64,000 bases of DNA from Acinetobacter defluvii (GCF_001704615.3 NZ_CP029397.2:1178001-1242000); one strand, 5' to 3'. Positions 27,702 through 37,576 are shown, counted from the stretch's first letter. Numbers and translations are program-made. Notes: a model not told the origin generated them from the letters alone.

Positions 27702-30341
27702 GTGCTAGAAGCTTACCGCCAACACGTTGAAGAACGTGCCGCACTCGGAGTCCCACCGAAGCCACTTGACGATGCTCAAACTGCTGCATTAGTTGAATTA
27801 TTAAAAAATCCACCAGCAGGCGAAGAAGCATTCTTAGTTGATTTGCTTGAAAATCGTGTTCCTGCAGGTGTTGACCAAGCTGCTTATGTAAAAGCTGCTT
27901 TCTTAGCTGCTGTGGCAAAAGGTGAAGCAACTTCTCCATTAGTTTCTAAAGAACGTGCGGTTTACTTACTAGGTACTATGCTTGGTGGTTATAACGTTGC
28001 CCCATTGGTTGCATTGCTTGATGATGCAGCGTTAGGTGAGTTAGCTGCTGAAGCATTGAAGAAAACACTTCTTGTATTTGATGCGTTCCATGATGTTGCT
28101 GACAAAGCAAAAGCAGGCAATGCAAATGCAAAAGCGGTTATGCAATCTTGGGCTGATGCTGAATGGTTCACAAGTCGTAAAGATGTTCCTGAAGAAATCA
28201 AACTGACAGTGTTCAAAGTCACTGGCGAAACCAATACTGATGACTTGTCACCAGCACAAGACGCTTGGAGCCGTCCAGATATTCCATTACATGCAAATGC
28301 AATGTTGAAAAACGTGCGTGATGGCATCAACCCAGAAGTTCCTGGTGAAGTTGGTCCACTCAACCAAATCAAAGAACTCATTGCGAAAGGCAATCAAGTT
28401 GCTTATGTCGGTGACGTTGTTGGTACAGGTTCATCTCGTAAATCTGCAACGAACTCTGTTCTTTGGTTTTTTGGTGACGAAATCGCTCACATCCCGAACA
28501 AAAAAGATGGTGGTTACTGCCTAGGTTCTAAGATTGCGCCGATTTTCTTCAACACCATGGAAGATGCGGGTGCATTACCAGTAGAAATCGATGTTCAAAA
28601 TATGAACATGGGTGATGAAATTACATTAAAAATCGACCATGCTGCTGCGAAAGTAACTGCATTCAAAGATGGTGCTCAAATCGCTGAAGCTGAACTGAAA
28701 ACTCCTGTACTTTTAGACGAAGTACGTGCGGGTGGTCGTATTAACTTGATCGTTGGTCGTGGTTTAACTGCAAAAGCACGTGAAGAATTAGGTCTTGCAC
28801 CTTCTACACTCTTCCGTACACCAGTTCAACCTGAAAATACAGGCAAAGGCTTTACACAAGCTCAAAAAATGGTAGGTCGCGCATGTGGTCTTCCTGAAGG
28901 TCAAGGTGTTCGTCCAGGAACTTACTGTGAACCGAAGATGACGACTGTTGGTTCGCAAGATACGACAGGTCCTATGACGCGTGATGAATTAAAAGACTTA
29001 GCATGCTTAGGTTTCTCTGCTGACTTAGTTATGCAATCTTTCTGTCACACGGCTGCATATCCAAAACCAGTTGACGTGCAAATGCAACACACGCTTCCTG
29101 ATTTCATCATGAACCGTGGCGGTGTTTCACTTCGTCCAGGTGACGGTATCATCCACTCTTGGTTAAACCGTATGCTTCTTCCAGATACAGTAGGTACTGG
29201 TGGTGACTCACATACACGTTTCCCAATCGGTATTTCTTTCCCAGCAGGTTCAGGCCTTGTAGCGTTCGCTGCTGCGACTGGTGTTATGCCACTTGACATG
29301 CCTGAGTCTGTTCTTGTTAAGTTCAAAGGTAAAATGCAACCTGGTATCACACTACGTGACCTTGTACATGCGATTCCTTATGTTGCGATCCAAGAAGGTG
29401 ACTTAACTGTAGAGAAGAAAGGTAAGAAAAACATCTTCTCTGGTCGTATCCTTGAGATCGACTTAACAGAAATGGAAACTGACTTAACTGTTGAGCAAGC
29501 GTTTGAACTTTCTGATGCTTCTGCTGAACGTTCTGCTGCGGGTTGTTCGATCACGCTTTCTGAAGAAAAAGTTGCTGAATACCTTCGTTCAAACATCACT
29601 ATGCTTAAGTGGATGATTTCTGAAGGTTATGGCGATGCTCGTACGATGGCACGTCGTGTTGAGAACATGGAAAAATGGTTAGCGAATCCATCACTTCTTA
29701 AAGCTGATGCTGATGCTGAATATACGAAAGTATATGAGATCGACCTTGCAACGATCACTGAACCAGTACTTTGCTGTCCAAACGATCCAGATGATGCGAA
29801 ATTATTATCTGACGTTCAAGGCGTGAAAATTGACGAAGTATTCGTTGGTTCTTGTATGACGAACATCGGTCACTTCCGTGCAGCGGGTAAATTGTTAGAG
29901 AAAGTTCCTAGTGGTTCTTTATCTACGCGTTTATGGTTGGCTCCACCAACACGTATGGATGAGCGTCAATTGATGGAAGAAGGTTTCTATAACACTTATG
30001 GTAAAGCTGGCGCGCGTACTGAGATGCCAGGTTGTTCATTGTGTATGGGTAACCAAGCACGTGTAGCACCGAACACAACTTGTGTATCGACTTCTACTCG
30101 TAACTTCCCGAACCGTTTAGGTCAAGGTGCTAACGTTTACTTAGCGTCTGCTGAACTTGCATCTGTTGCTGCTGTACTTGGTAAATTACCAACGCCAGAA
30201 GAATATCAACAATATGCAGCTCAAATTGACAGCATGTCTGCTGACATCTATCAATACTTGAACTTTGATAAGATGGAAACATATACAGATGCTGCTGCTG
30301 ATGTAGATACGAAGAAAATTGCTGCTGCTCAATTGTCTTAA
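27702..30341 (+). CDS. acnB: Aconitate hydratase B
   Basis: Converts citrate to isocitrate in the TCA cycle through a 4Fe-4S cluster. The real start is GTG 27702 (VLEAYRQHVEERAALG), with GAGGA upstream; the open frame reaches back to 27624 but through non-coding leader. AcnB layout: N-terminal HEAT-like domain (residues 1-160), swivelling domain 4, then domains 1-3. Cluster ligands are Cys718 (VGSCMTN), Cys778 and Cys781 (PGCSLCMGN). 879 residues, close to E. coli AcnB (865). Monocistronic, with a terminator-like hairpin in its leader and a strong terminator after it. Confidence 0.96.
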   Translation: MLEAYRQHVEERAALGVPPKPLDDAQTAALVELLKNPPAGEEAFLVDLLENRVPAGVDQAAYVKAAFLAAVAKGEATSPLVSKERAVYLLGTMLGGYNVAPLVALLDDAALGELAAEALKKTLLVFDAFHDVADKAKAGNANAKAVMQSWADAEWFTSRKDVPEEIKLTVFKVTGETNTDDLSPAQDAWSRPDIPLHANAMLKNVRDGINPEVPGEVGPLNQIKELIAKGNQVAYVGDVVGTGSSRKSATNSVLWFFGDEIAHIPNKKDGGYCLGSKIAPIFFNTMEDAGALPVEIDVQNMNMGDEITLKIDHAAAKVTAFKDGAQIAEAELKTPVLLDEVRAGGRINLIVGRGLTAKAREELGLAPSTLFRTPVQPENTGKGFTQAQKMVGRACGLPEGQGVRPGTYCEPKMTTVGSQDTTGPMTRDELKDLACLGFSADLVMQSFCHTAAYPKPVDVQMQHTLPDFIMNRGGVSLRPGDGIIHSWLNRMLLPDTVGTGGDSHTRFPIGISFPAGSGLVAFAAATGVMPLDMPESVLVKFKGKMQPGITLRDLVHAIPYVAIQEGDLTVEKKGKKNIFSGRILEIDLTEMETDLTVEQAFELSDASAERSAAGCSITLSEEKVAEYLRSNITMLKWMISEGYGDARTMARRVENMEKWLANPSLLKADADAEYTKVYEIDLATITEPVLCCPNDPDDAKLLSDVQGVKIDEVFVGSCMTNIGHFRAAGKLLEKVPSGSLSTRLWLAPPTRMDERQLMEEGFYNTYGKAGARTEMPGCSLCMGNQARVAPNTTCVSTSTRNFPNRLGQGANVYLASAELASVAAVLGKLPTPEEYQQYAAQIDSMSADIYQYLNFDKMETYTDAAADVDTKKIAAAQLS

Positions 30342-30358
30342 TTGATTAAGTAGTTAAA

Positions 30359-30388
30359 ATAAGGGCTGATTTATCAGCCCTTATTTTT
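30359..30388 (+). terminator. Rho-independent terminator after acnB
   Basis: Stem AAGGGCTGA / TCAGCCCTT followed by ATTTTTAA. Confidence 0.9.
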
Positions 30389-30398
30389 AATTATAAAA

Positions 30399-30989
30399 AT
30401 GAAAAGCATTTCAAATTTAGAAGATTATAGGACGGAGTTTGTACACATTTTTCAAAGTACGGATGATGTTGAAATTTTGTTAGAAAATTTAAAAAACTTA
30501 TTTTTGAAAATTTTGCAGCCTTATGACTGCATGGTACTACCTAAATTTCAAATTATTTCGACGGGCAGTTTGCAATTTTCAGTTTGGTATCAGGATCCTG
30601 ATGCAATTACAGAAACTTTGAATATTCATCAGAAAAAATGTGATCTATATTTATGGCGATGTTCAGACCAAAAATGGTATTTAGATGATTTATATGATGA
30701 CATTAACGAAATTGTAGAACAAATTTTTAAGAATATTCCTGCATTTCATTTAATTCCTGAAAATCCTAAAGAAGTAAAAGCCTTGCTTGAAAATGGTTTG
30801 ATGGATTTTAAACCTGAAGCTTTTCCGAAATTTTCTGAGAAAATACCCAGTGATTTAAATGAAGTTTTAACGTGGGATGATCGGTTTTTATTAGTGGGAA
30901 CAAATATTGAAAATTTAAAAATTTATAGTTGGAAAGAATGGGATGATTTAATAGAGCGTGAAAATTACTTAAAAAATAATGGTGAATAA
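30399..30989 (+). CDS. Protein of unknown function, first of an abutting pair
   Basis: 196 residues, cytoplasmic, very acidic (theoretical charge clearly negative by eye), AT-rich codons. No motif that I can name. Aromatic-rich strands (LQFSVWYQDPDA, CDLYLWRCSDQKWYLDDLYDD) resemble many small immunity-type proteins of polymorphic toxin systems, but that is only an impression. There is no clear ribosome site; the start lies 10 bp after the acnB terminator. Its stop TAA is directly followed by the ATG of the next gene, implying coupled translation. Confidence 0.6.
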   Translation: MKSISNLEDYRTEFVHIFQSTDDVEILLENLKNLFLKILQPYDCMVLPKFQIISTGSLQFSVWYQDPDAITETLNIHQKKCDLYLWRCSDQKWYLDDLYDDINEIVEQIFKNIPAFHLIPENPKEVKALLENGLMDFKPEAFPKFSEKIPSDLNEVLTWDDRFLLVGTNIENLKIYSWKEWDDLIERENYLKNNGE

Positions 30990-31658
30990 ATGGCTTTAGT
31001 ACATGATTTTGTTGTCTTAGATAAAGTAAATTATCCGTATTCAAAATGCGATATAGTTATGAAAGATATACCTTATGATGTATCTATACATGATGATTTC
31101 ATTTTGTATTTTATGGATTATTTAAAATGGATTCCCACTTATAGTCCTATTATTAATACAAAAAGAACTGGTTTGGACTACTATGCGATAACTGTTTTTG
31201 AAACAGAAGGGGCAATACAAGCATATGCTTTATTTTCAAATTTAATCAACATCTTAAAAATTTCACCAGATATCTTAAAATTGAATGGTAGTTTTTCTTA
31301 TCAATTGGCAGATGACGAAAATCCGTTTAGTGATAGCGATGTGTACTGTATAGTTCGAGATAGTTTAAAACAGAAAAAAGTTATATATCCGCGAGATAAA
31401 CTTATTGAGAAATTTGAAAAGTTAGCACAATGTTTTAAAAGAGTCATAGATTCAAATGGTCAATTGTATGTTTTACATAAAGTGATCTTGATGCTAACAA
31501 ATGGGTCTTTGATATCGAATAATCACAGAATACCAAGCCATAAAAAACGAGCCGAAGCTCGTTTTTTATTTTTAATTATACTTTTAGTTGGCATTCGCCA
31601 CGGCAGGTGTACTCACCGTTGCATCATTGGCAGCTTTACGTGTAGGCGTATAGTTTAA
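30990..31658 (+). CDS. Protein of unknown function, second of the pair; C-terminus doubtful
   Basis: 222 residues as read. The first 180 or so look like a real acidic alpha/beta protein ([40 protein letters not shown]). The last 40 codons read straight through a strong intrinsic terminator (31545-31570) and into the 3' end of mqo on the other strand, giving a Cys/Arg-rich tail ([18 protein letters not shown]) that looks non-native. The ancestral stop has probably been lost by a frameshift or truncation near 31500-31540. Starts with no gap after the previous gene. Family unknown; an orphan immunity gene is one guess. Confidence 0.55.
   Translation: MALVHDFVVLDKVNYPYSKCDIVMKDIPYDVSIHDDFILYFMDYLKWIPTYSPIINTKRTGLDYYAITVFETEGAIQAYALFSNLINILKISPDILKLNGSFSYQLADDENPFSDSDVYCIVRDSLKQKKVIYPRDKLIEKFEKLAQCFKRVIDSNGQLYVLHKVILMLTNGSLISNNHRIPSHKKRAEARFLFLIILLVGIRHGRCTHRCIIGSFTCRRIV
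31545..31570. terminator. Bidirectional terminator before mqo 3' end
   Basis: Stem AAACGAGC / GCTCGTTT with loop CGAA, T-rich on both sides. It lies inside the nominal 3' end of the 30990 ORF and 14 bp beyond the mqo stop. Confidence 0.85.
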
Positions 31659-33227
31659 ACCTAGTGTAGAACTGGTATAAGTACGCACTTGATCAAGCAG
31701 AGCAGGGTTAGTATTCAAATCCTGTTGATACGATTTTACAATCTCATGTAACTTCGGATTCCACTTACCTTTCACCTGTTCAGGGAATGCTTTTTCCATC
31801 AGATTCAACATAATATAGGGAGAGGTTGAAGCACCAGGAGAAGCACCTAATAACGCTGTGATCGAACCATCTTTAGAGGCAAAAATCTCAGTACCAAACT
31901 GTAAAGTTGCATCCTTGCCTGGAACTTTCTTAATGATCTGAACACGTTGACCACCCTGATTTAGTTTCCAGTCTTCAAACTTTGCATCAGGATAATATTT
32001 CTTCAATTCATTAAACTGATCTTGTTGTGACATCGCAACTTGACTGATTAAATATTTCACCAAATCCAGATTTTCAAGCCCAATCGTTGCCATAGGAATC
32101 ACGTTGTTTTTATTGGTCGCATCGATCAAATCAAACTGAGAACCATTTTTAAGGAATTTGTTTGAATACGTCGCAAATGGACCAAATAAAACATATTTTT
32201 TGCCATCAATATAACGTGTGTCAATATGTGGAACTGACATTGGAGGCGCACCTAACTCAGGCTTACCATACACTTTTGCTGTGTGTTGTGAAGTCACCGC
32301 AGGATTATCCGTCATCAGGAAAATACCACCAATCGGGAAGCCCGCATATTGTTTAGTTTCTTCAAGTCCTGTCATCTGTAAAAGCCTAATAGCAGCACCC
32401 CCTGCACCAATAAAGACATGACGTGTTTTGATATGGCTTTCAGTCTTATCTTTCAGGTTCTTAAATGAAACTGTCCAAGTTTTATCTGCATTTGGACTGA
32501 TACCCGTTACTTCAGTTGAAGTTTTAACTTTAAAGTTAGCTTGTTTTTTCAGATGATTAATTAACTGGGAGGTAATCGCACCATAGTTTACATCTGAACC
32601 AACTTCCATACGTGTTGCAGCAACTTTTTGATTTGGATCACGACCTTGCATCACCAAAGGTGCCCACTTCTTAATTTCGGCAGGATTTTCAGTATATTTT
32701 AAGCCCTCAAACATCGGACTTTGAATCATCGCATCATGACGTTTTTTCATATAAGCAACACTGTCACCCCAAACAAATGCAATATGAGGAACAGGATTGA
32801 TAAAACTTTTAGGCTCACCTAAAACGCCATTTTTCACTTGATAAGACCAGAACTGTTTGCTGACTTCAAACTGTGAAGCAGTATCAATGGCTTTTTTAAT
32901 GTCTACTTTACCATTTACTTCGGGGGTGTAATTCATTTCCATAAAGCCAGAATGACCCGTACCCGCATTATTTAAGCCCGCAGAACTCTCTTGGGCGACT
33001 TGATCAAGGCGTTCATACATTTGGATCTTCCAGTCAGGTTCTAACTCATTGAGGTAAGTCCCTAAGGTTGCACTCATGATCCCGCCACCGATTAAAACAA
33101 CATCGACGATAGGTTCATTGCTCTTCGTTTCAATTTTTTTGGAGGCTATAGGGCGAAATAAAAAGAGTAGACCAAGGATGAGAACAATAATGATAAGGAT
33201 GAGCAGGTATTTTAAAAACTTCTTCAT
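31584..33227 (-). CDS. mqo: Malate:quinone oxidoreductase, membrane-anchored
   Basis: FAD enzyme of the inner membrane that oxidises malate to oxaloacetate and reduces quinone. The start ATG 33227 has AGGAATAAAG before it; the frame upstream to 33278 is not needed. Residues 1-25 are a basic N-terminus and a strong hydrophobic helix ([18 protein letters not shown]), then the FAD motif [16 protein letters not shown] and [14 protein letters not shown]. The rest aligns along the Mqo family, ending with [15 protein letters not shown]. 547 residues. A fixed membrane helix is unusual compared with E. coli Mqo, which is peripheral. Confidence 0.95.
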   Translation of the reverse strand: MKKFLKYLLILIIIVLILGLLFLFRPIASKKIETKSNEPIVDVVLIGGGIMSATLGTYLNELEPDWKIQMYERLDQVAQESSAGLNNAGTGHSGFMEMNYTPEVNGKVDIKKAIDTASQFEVSKQFWSYQVKNGVLGEPKSFINPVPHIAFVWGDSVAYMKKRHDAMIQSPMFEGLKYTENPAEIKKWAPLVMQGRDPNQKVAATRMEVGSDVNYGAITSQLINHLKKQANFKVKTSTEVTGISPNADKTWTVSFKNLKDKTESHIKTRHVFIGAGGAAIRLLQMTGLEETKQYAGFPIGGIFLMTDNPAVTSQHTAKVYGKPELGAPPMSVPHIDTRYIDGKKYVLFGPFATYSNKFLKNGSQFDLIDATNKNNVIPMATIGLENLDLVKYLISQVAMSQQDQFNELKKYYPDAKFEDWKLNQGGQRVQIIKKVPGKDATLQFGTEIFASKDGSITALLGASPGASTSPYIMLNLMEKAFPEQVKGKWNPKLHEIVKSYQQDLNTNPALLDQVRTYTSSTLGLNYTPTRKAANDATVSTPAVANAN

Positions 33228-33373
33228 TTCTTTATTCCTACTTTTTATTGAATGCGATCTATAAATAATAATGAACAAAAATTGTATAAATAGTGAACTT
33301 ATGTAAATTTAAGAAATTGAAGAAAACCAATTAATGGCAATCAATATTTATTAGGTTAAAAAAAAGCATTAAA

Positions 33374-33395
33374 AAGCCCCCATTTTCAGGGGGCT
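33374..33395 (-). terminator. Intrinsic terminator without an upstream coding gene
   Basis: 7-bp GC-rich stem with a T-run on the minus-strand side only. It precedes the mqo promoter region. Confidence 0.75.
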
Positions 33396-33500
33396 AGTCG
33401 TATCACTTACCGTGATACTCATATAAGGCTCATCTCATACTGTCGCCATTAAAACATAAAACAAGAAATTTAGCCAAAATAAGATTCTAAAAATTTGAAA
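33374..33500 (-). ncRNA. Candidate small RNA with two stem-loops
   Basis: On the minus strand a perfect hairpin GTATCAC-GGTAA-GTGATAC (33400-33418) is followed at once by a strong intrinsic terminator, AGCCCCC / GGGGGCT then TTTTTAATGCTTTTT (33374-33395). No minus-strand gene lies upstream for it to terminate, because the next gene (SDR) is on the plus strand. This is the expected 3' half of an sRNA. The 5' end is not defined; I see only weak promoter candidates near 33440-33480. Confidence 0.45.
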
Positions 33501-33533
33501 AAATGAAAGTAGAAGTCAGCATACTTATTTTAC

Positions 33534-33561
33534 TTGATGGGTTTTTAGCCTGAGATATGTT
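33534..33561 (+). promoter_or_regulatory. Likely SDR gene promoter
   Basis: TTGATG, 16 bp, TATGTT, ending 36 bp before the SDR start codon. Moderate match to the sigma-70 consensus. Confidence 0.35.
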
Positions 33562-33597
33562 ATTTATAAAATAGAGAATGGCTGAAGGATCAAACAG

Positions 33598-34341
33598 ATG
33601 AGTTTTCATAATAAAGTAGTGATCGTAACAGGCGGCGCAAGTGGGATTGGCTTAGCAACAGTTAAAGCATTCTGCAAAAATGGCGCTAAAGTAGTTATTG
33701 CCGATCTAAGTCAGCAGGGGCAAATAGTGAGTGAGGAGCTTAATGAACAAGGTTTTAGCACCAGTTATTTTCAAATAGATGTGCGCAACGAACTAGAAAA
33801 TAAAGCCCTGATCCAACACGCTGTAGATACATTTTCTGGTTTAGATATTATCTTTGCCAATGCAGGAGTGGCAATGGATGCACCAATTGATCAATTACCC
33901 TTGGATCGCTGGCAAAAAACCATAGATATTAACTTAACAGCCGTGTATTTACTGGATAAATATGCCATTGAATATTGGCTAGCAGAAAGTAAACGGGGCG
34001 TTATCGTAAATTGTGGTTCAATCCATAGCTGGGTCGGTAAAAAAGGTGTAACTGCATATGCAGCAGCAAAAGCTGGTGTAAAACTACTCACCCAAACACT
34101 GGCTACCGATTATGCAGCGAAAGGAATACGAGTTAATGCTGTCTGCCCAGGTTATATTGATACCCCATTACTCAGTGCGGCTGATGAACGTCAAAAAGAA
34201 ACACTGGCTAAACTACATCCAATTGGACGCTTAGGTCAGCCTGAAGAAGTCGCAAATGTTGTGGTATTTCTTGCAAGTGATGAAGCTTCTTTTGTGAATG
34301 GCGCAGCGATCTTGGTAGATGGTGGTTATACTGCTCAATAG
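33598..34341 (+). CDS. Short-chain dehydrogenase/reductase (SDR)
   Basis: 247-residue classical SDR. NAD(P)-binding TGGASGIGLA near residue 12, then NAGVAMDAP, catalytic Ser in NCGSIHSW, and Tyr/Lys in AYAAAKAGVK. The C-terminal PGYIDTPLL and FVNGAAILVDGG are typical. An Asp at the end of the second strand (VIADLS) favours NAD over NADP. Substrate unknown; FabG, 3-hydroxybutyrate dehydrogenase and sugar-alcohol dehydrogenase types all look similar. AAGGA precedes the ATG. It stands alone between mqo and the regulator. Confidence 0.88.
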   Translation: MSFHNKVVIVTGGASGIGLATVKAFCKNGAKVVIADLSQQGQIVSEELNEQGFSTSYFQIDVRNELENKALIQHAVDTFSGLDIIFANAGVAMDAPIDQLPLDRWQKTIDINLTAVYLLDKYAIEYWLAESKRGVIVNCGSIHSWVGKKGVTAYAAAKAGVKLLTQTLATDYAAKGIRVNAVCPGYIDTPLLSAADERQKETLAKLHPIGRLGQPEEVANVVVFLASDEASFVNGAAILVDGGYTAQ

Positions 34342-34362
34342 AGTAGATAAACCATAGTCGTG

Positions 34363-34396
34363 ATTAGCACAGCTAGATCTATGTATCTGTGCTAAT
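34363..34396. terminator. Hairpin between SDR and Lrp-type genes
   Basis: Perfect 10-bp stem ATTAGCACAG / CTGTGCTAAT with a 14-nt loop, between convergent stops. The T-tract is modest on the plus strand. Confidence 0.6.
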
Positions 34397-34467
34397 TCTT
34401 CATTCATTTTAAAATGAGAAAAATTTAAAACCTATAATAGAACTCTATAATGATGATAAATTTTAAA

Positions 34468-34953
34468 TTATTCAATCATTAACAAGTCTGCACTATTTGC
34501 TAACTTCAACGGTCTTAACGCAAAAATAGAACGTGTATGACGAATGCCTTTCATCGAGTACAAGTTTTTCCGTAAAAAACGTTCATAGTGCTCTGCATTT
34601 TTTACTGCAACTTTCACCAAATAATCATAATCACCAGTGACCAAATGAGCTTCAACCACTTCAGGCATATTGGCAAGGGTATGGCTAAACTCATCTAAAA
34701 TTTCATCATCATGCCGTTCAAGTGTAATTTCAATAAAAAATAACTCATTAATGCCTAGGGCTTTGGGATTAATATTTGCTGTATAGCCATCTATAATATT
34801 GGCATTTTCCAAACGCTTTAAACGTGTCCAACACGGAGAAGTCGAAAGGTTTACCTTTTCAGCCAGTTCGGTCACACTCAACCGACCATCTTTGCGAAGT
34901 TCAGATAAAATTTTTCGATCAATACGATCAAGCGGGTAAACAGAATCAGTCAT
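34468..34953 (-). CDS. Lrp/AsnC-family transcriptional regulator
   Basis: 161 residues. The N-terminal winged helix-turn-helix reads LDRIDRKILSELRKDGRLSV, TELAEKVNLSTSPCWTRLKRLE; the C-terminal RAM/AsnC domain starts near residue 65 and includes VVEAHLVTGDYDYLVKV, the effector-binding region. These regulators form octamers and sense amino acids, often controlling amino-acid catabolism. No catabolic gene is adjacent; the divergent neighbour is a diguanylate cyclase, so it may act mainly in trans. Confidence 0.92.
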   Translation of the reverse strand: MTDSVYPLDRIDRKILSELRKDGRLSVTELAEKVNLSTSPCWTRLKRLENANIIDGYTANINPKALGINELFFIEITLERHDDEILDEFSHTLANMPEVVEAHLVTGDYDYLVKVAVKNAEHYERFLRKNLYSMKGIRHTRSIFALRPLKLANSADLLMIE

Positions 34954-35164
34954 GGCAAATTAAATGATATTTCAATTAAAAAAGCTTATAACACTATGCT
35001 CAATGATGAAATGCAAAACAACAAATCTTTGTCAGTTTGCTGTAAAAAGCATCATTAAGCATTTGAAAGTTTGAAACCTGTCAAACAACTATACTGAAAC
35101 TAACTATACAAAAAATAAAATTATTTTTAGAATAAAATTATCTCCAAATTCTACCTTTTAGAAT

Positions 35165-36178
35165 ATGCCGAAAACCAAACAACCAACCCAAAAACAACTG
35201 ATGGCAGTTATTCAAACTCAAACTGCGATTGCGAAACTTGGTTTAGATCTAAATGCCGTCATGACCTTGGTAGCGGAACAAGCCCAATTAATAACAAAAG
35301 CAAAAGGGGCAGTAGTGGAGTTAGCCGAAGATGGAGAAATGGTTTATCGGGCTGTATCAGGCGGTGCAGCGCATTTATTGGGCTTACGTTTGAACCAAGA
35401 AAATAGTTTGTCAGGCTTATGTGTTGCAGAAAATAAAATCTTGTATTGCGAAGACAGCGAACTTGATCAACGGGTAGATAAGATCGCTTGTCGAAAAGTT
35501 GGACTACGCTCGATGGCGGTGGTGCCACTGATTCATTGTGGTGATGCAATCGGTGTACTTAAAATTTATGCGGAACAAGTGGCAGCATTTAAAGAAGGTG
35601 ATTTACAACTTTTAACCCTAATGTCCGAACTGATTGCGGCAGCAATGTATCATGCTACGCGATTTGGCGCACAAGAGTTGTATAAGTTGGCAACCCAAGA
35701 CCAACTGACAGGTCTGGCAAATCGGGCATTGTTTTTAGATTGTCTACGTCAAGGATTAATTACTGCAAAACAAAATAATAAAAAACTGGGTGTTTTAATG
35801 ATTGATATGGATGGTTTAAAACAGATCAATGATGAATATGGGCATCGATTGGGCGATGCAGCACTCAAAGAAATTGCTGAGCGTATCAAAAAATCTACAC
35901 GACATGATGATTTAGTCGCACGTTTAGGCGGTGATGAGTTTGCTGTGATTTTATCTTCGGTTGAAAATCAAGCGTTGGCAAAAACAGCAATGAATCGTAT
36001 TTCTGAAACATGTGGCTTGCCTTTTGTATTTGAAAACATTGATTTAAAAATAGGTGCAAGTTTGGGCTTGGCAATTTTTCCGAAAGATGCAGAAGGTATT
36101 GATCAACTGATCGAATGTGCAGATCTAAACATGTATGAAGACAAGCGGGAAAGGAAATCAGTTAAAATTGAAAAATAA
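35165..36178 (+). CDS. GAF-GGDEF diguanylate cyclase
   Basis: 337 residues. A GAF sensor domain occupies about residues 20-165 (LNAVMTLVAEQAQLITKA; MAVVPLIHCGDAIGVLKIYA). A GGDEF domain follows, with DQLTGLANRALF and the intact active-site LGGDEF. An RxxD inhibitory site (RHDD) lies five residues before GGDEF, so product feedback by c-di-GMP is expected. It lacks membrane helices, so it is cytoplasmic. The GAF ligand is unknown. It sits near an IS element, and other c-di-GMP genes lie at 44.9-48.9 kb. Confidence 0.92.
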   Translation: MPKTKQPTQKQLMAVIQTQTAIAKLGLDLNAVMTLVAEQAQLITKAKGAVVELAEDGEMVYRAVSGGAAHLLGLRLNQENSLSGLCVAENKILYCEDSELDQRVDKIACRKVGLRSMAVVPLIHCGDAIGVLKIYAEQVAAFKEGDLQLLTLMSELIAAAMYHATRFGAQELYKLATQDQLTGLANRALFLDCLRQGLITAKQNNKKLGVLMIDMDGLKQINDEYGHRLGDAALKEIAERIKKSTRHDDLVARLGGDEFAVILSSVENQALAKTAMNRISETCGLPFVFENIDLKIGASLGLAIFPKDAEGIDQLIECADLNMYEDKRERKSVKIEK

Positions 36179-36409
36179 AAGTGTGGTTAAGTGTCTTTTC
36201 AGTAGCGTAAGTAAAAAATGATTAGATTTTAAATATGTATGCTTAAAATTTTCATTATTTTGCTGAAAAATAGAGGTTAGCCAGTGCTTTAAAGTAAAGT
36301 GCTGATAAATATTTTCTTAAATTTCTTATGTACAGAAAAAATATTTCAAAAGTAGCTGAAATTAAGCTGAAATAGGAAAAACATTTTAATGTGGATTTGC
36401 CTAAAATAA

Positions 36410-36528
36410 ATGTATTCAATCAAAGACATTTGGGAGACTGGCTTTGATTCTGCGGATAGTATCTTTGGAGGAAGGGTGCCTTTAAATATACTGTCCGCAA
36501 TTTATTTTAAGTTGTCTGAGTTACGATT
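36410..36528 (+). pseudogene. Small ORF interrupted by the IS element (5' part)
   Basis: Reads MYSIKDIWETGFDSADS and on for 39 codons up to the insertion. Removing the IS and one 9-bp duplication joins it in frame to 37586-37628, giving a 53-residue ORF ending KKKNKSC. There is no clear ribosome site and I do not recognise the protein, so whether it was a real gene is open. Confidence 0.35.
36520..36528. repeat. Target-site duplication, left copy
   Basis: GTTACGATT, identical to 37577-37585; nine bases is the size made by IS903-group elements. Confidence 0.95.
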
Positions 36529-37576
36529 GGCTTTGTTGCATAAAGATTTTAAAGTTTTAGGTGTAGACTTCTTTAGCAATATAATTACCAAATGAAGAAG
36601 CCTGCATCTAAAATCTATCGAACAACGAATTGGTCCTCCTATAACCAAGCTTTAATCAAGCGAGGAAATATTTCAATTTGGTTTGATCCAAAAACACAAT
36701 GGTATGCTCAGCCACAAGCTAAGCATGGAAGAAATCAAACTTATTCTGATACCGCAATTCAGTGCTGTTTGATGATCAAATCTATCTTTCGACTTTCTTT
36801 GCGTATGGTCACAGGCTTTGTGCAAAGCCTTATTCAACTCAGTGGGTTAAGTTGGACAGCACCAGATTATTCCACACTTTGCAGACGACAACAGCAGATT
36901 GATATTGCGATCAGCTATCAAAAAAGTCATGAAGGATTACATCTACTCGTAGATTCAACAGGCCTTAAGTTTTTAGGCGAAGGTGAATGGAAACGCAAAA
37001 AACATCAACCTGAATATCGTCGGCAATGGCGTAAACTGCATATTGGTATCGATGCTAAAACCTTGCAAATACGAGCTGTACAGCTCACAACAAATAATGT
37101 CAGTGATTCACAAGTCTTGAGTGATCTGCTGAATCAAATCCCATCTGATGAACCGATTGATTCTGTCTATACGGATGGAGCATATGACACGAAATTATGC
37201 AGACAAGTGATTTCAGATCGTCATGCACATGCGATAATTCCTCCAAGAAAAAATGCCAGGCCATGGAAAGATAAGAAATCTGGATCTTTAGAGAGAAATG
37301 AATTATTGAAAACAGTCAAACGACTAGGAAGAGCACTTTGGAAAAAGTGGTCTGGTTATCATCGACGTAGTTTGGTCGAAACCAAGATGCACTGCATCAA
37401 ATTATTGGGGGATAAACTCAGTGCAAAGCGTTTTGACGGTCAGGTCAATGAAATCCATGCACGTATAGCTGTGTTAAATAAATTTACAGAGTTAGGCCGA
37501 CCTCATACCCAAGTTGTCACTTAAATTTGAGCAACTGAGGAAAGTTATATATTTAAAATCTTTATGCAACAAAGCC
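36529..37576 (+). mobile_element. Complete IS5-family (IS903-group) insertion sequence, 1048 bp
   Basis: The ends carry 25-bp perfect inverted repeats (36529-36553 and 37552-37576) beginning GGCTTTGTTGCATAAAG, close to the IS903 end GGCTTTGTTGAATAAATC. A 9-bp duplication flanks it on both sides. One intact transposase gene fills it. Intact ends, duplication and ORF point to a recent insertion. The exact IS name needs a database match. Confidence 0.95.
36592..37524 (+). CDS. IS5-family transposase
   Basis: 310 residues. N-terminal DDE-associated domain (WSSYNQALIKRGNISIWFD), then the catalytic triad: Asp in LLVDSTGLK, Asp in YTDGAYDT, Glu in RRSLVETKM, followed by a basic segment. It cuts and pastes the surrounding element. 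Full length for the group and with no frameshift, so probably active. Confidence 0.95.
   Translation: MKKPASKIYRTTNWSSYNQALIKRGNISIWFDPKTQWYAQPQAKHGRNQTYSDTAIQCCLMIKSIFRLSLRMVTGFVQSLIQLSGLSWTAPDYSTLCRRQQQIDIAISYQKSHEGLHLLVDSTGLKFLGEGEWKRKKHQPEYRRQWRKLHIGIDAKTLQIRAVQLTTNNVSDSQVLSDLLNQIPSDEPIDSVYTDGAYDTKLCRQVISDRHAHAIIPPRKNARPWKDKKSGSLERNELLKTVKRLGRALWKKWSGYHRRSLVETKMHCIKLLGDKLSAKRFDGQVNEIHARIAVLNKFTELGRPHTQVVT

Noticed and set aside
31545..31658. C-terminal 38 codons of the ORF starting at 30990
   Set aside because: They cross a strong terminator and overlap mqo; I keep the gene but do not believe this tail is native.
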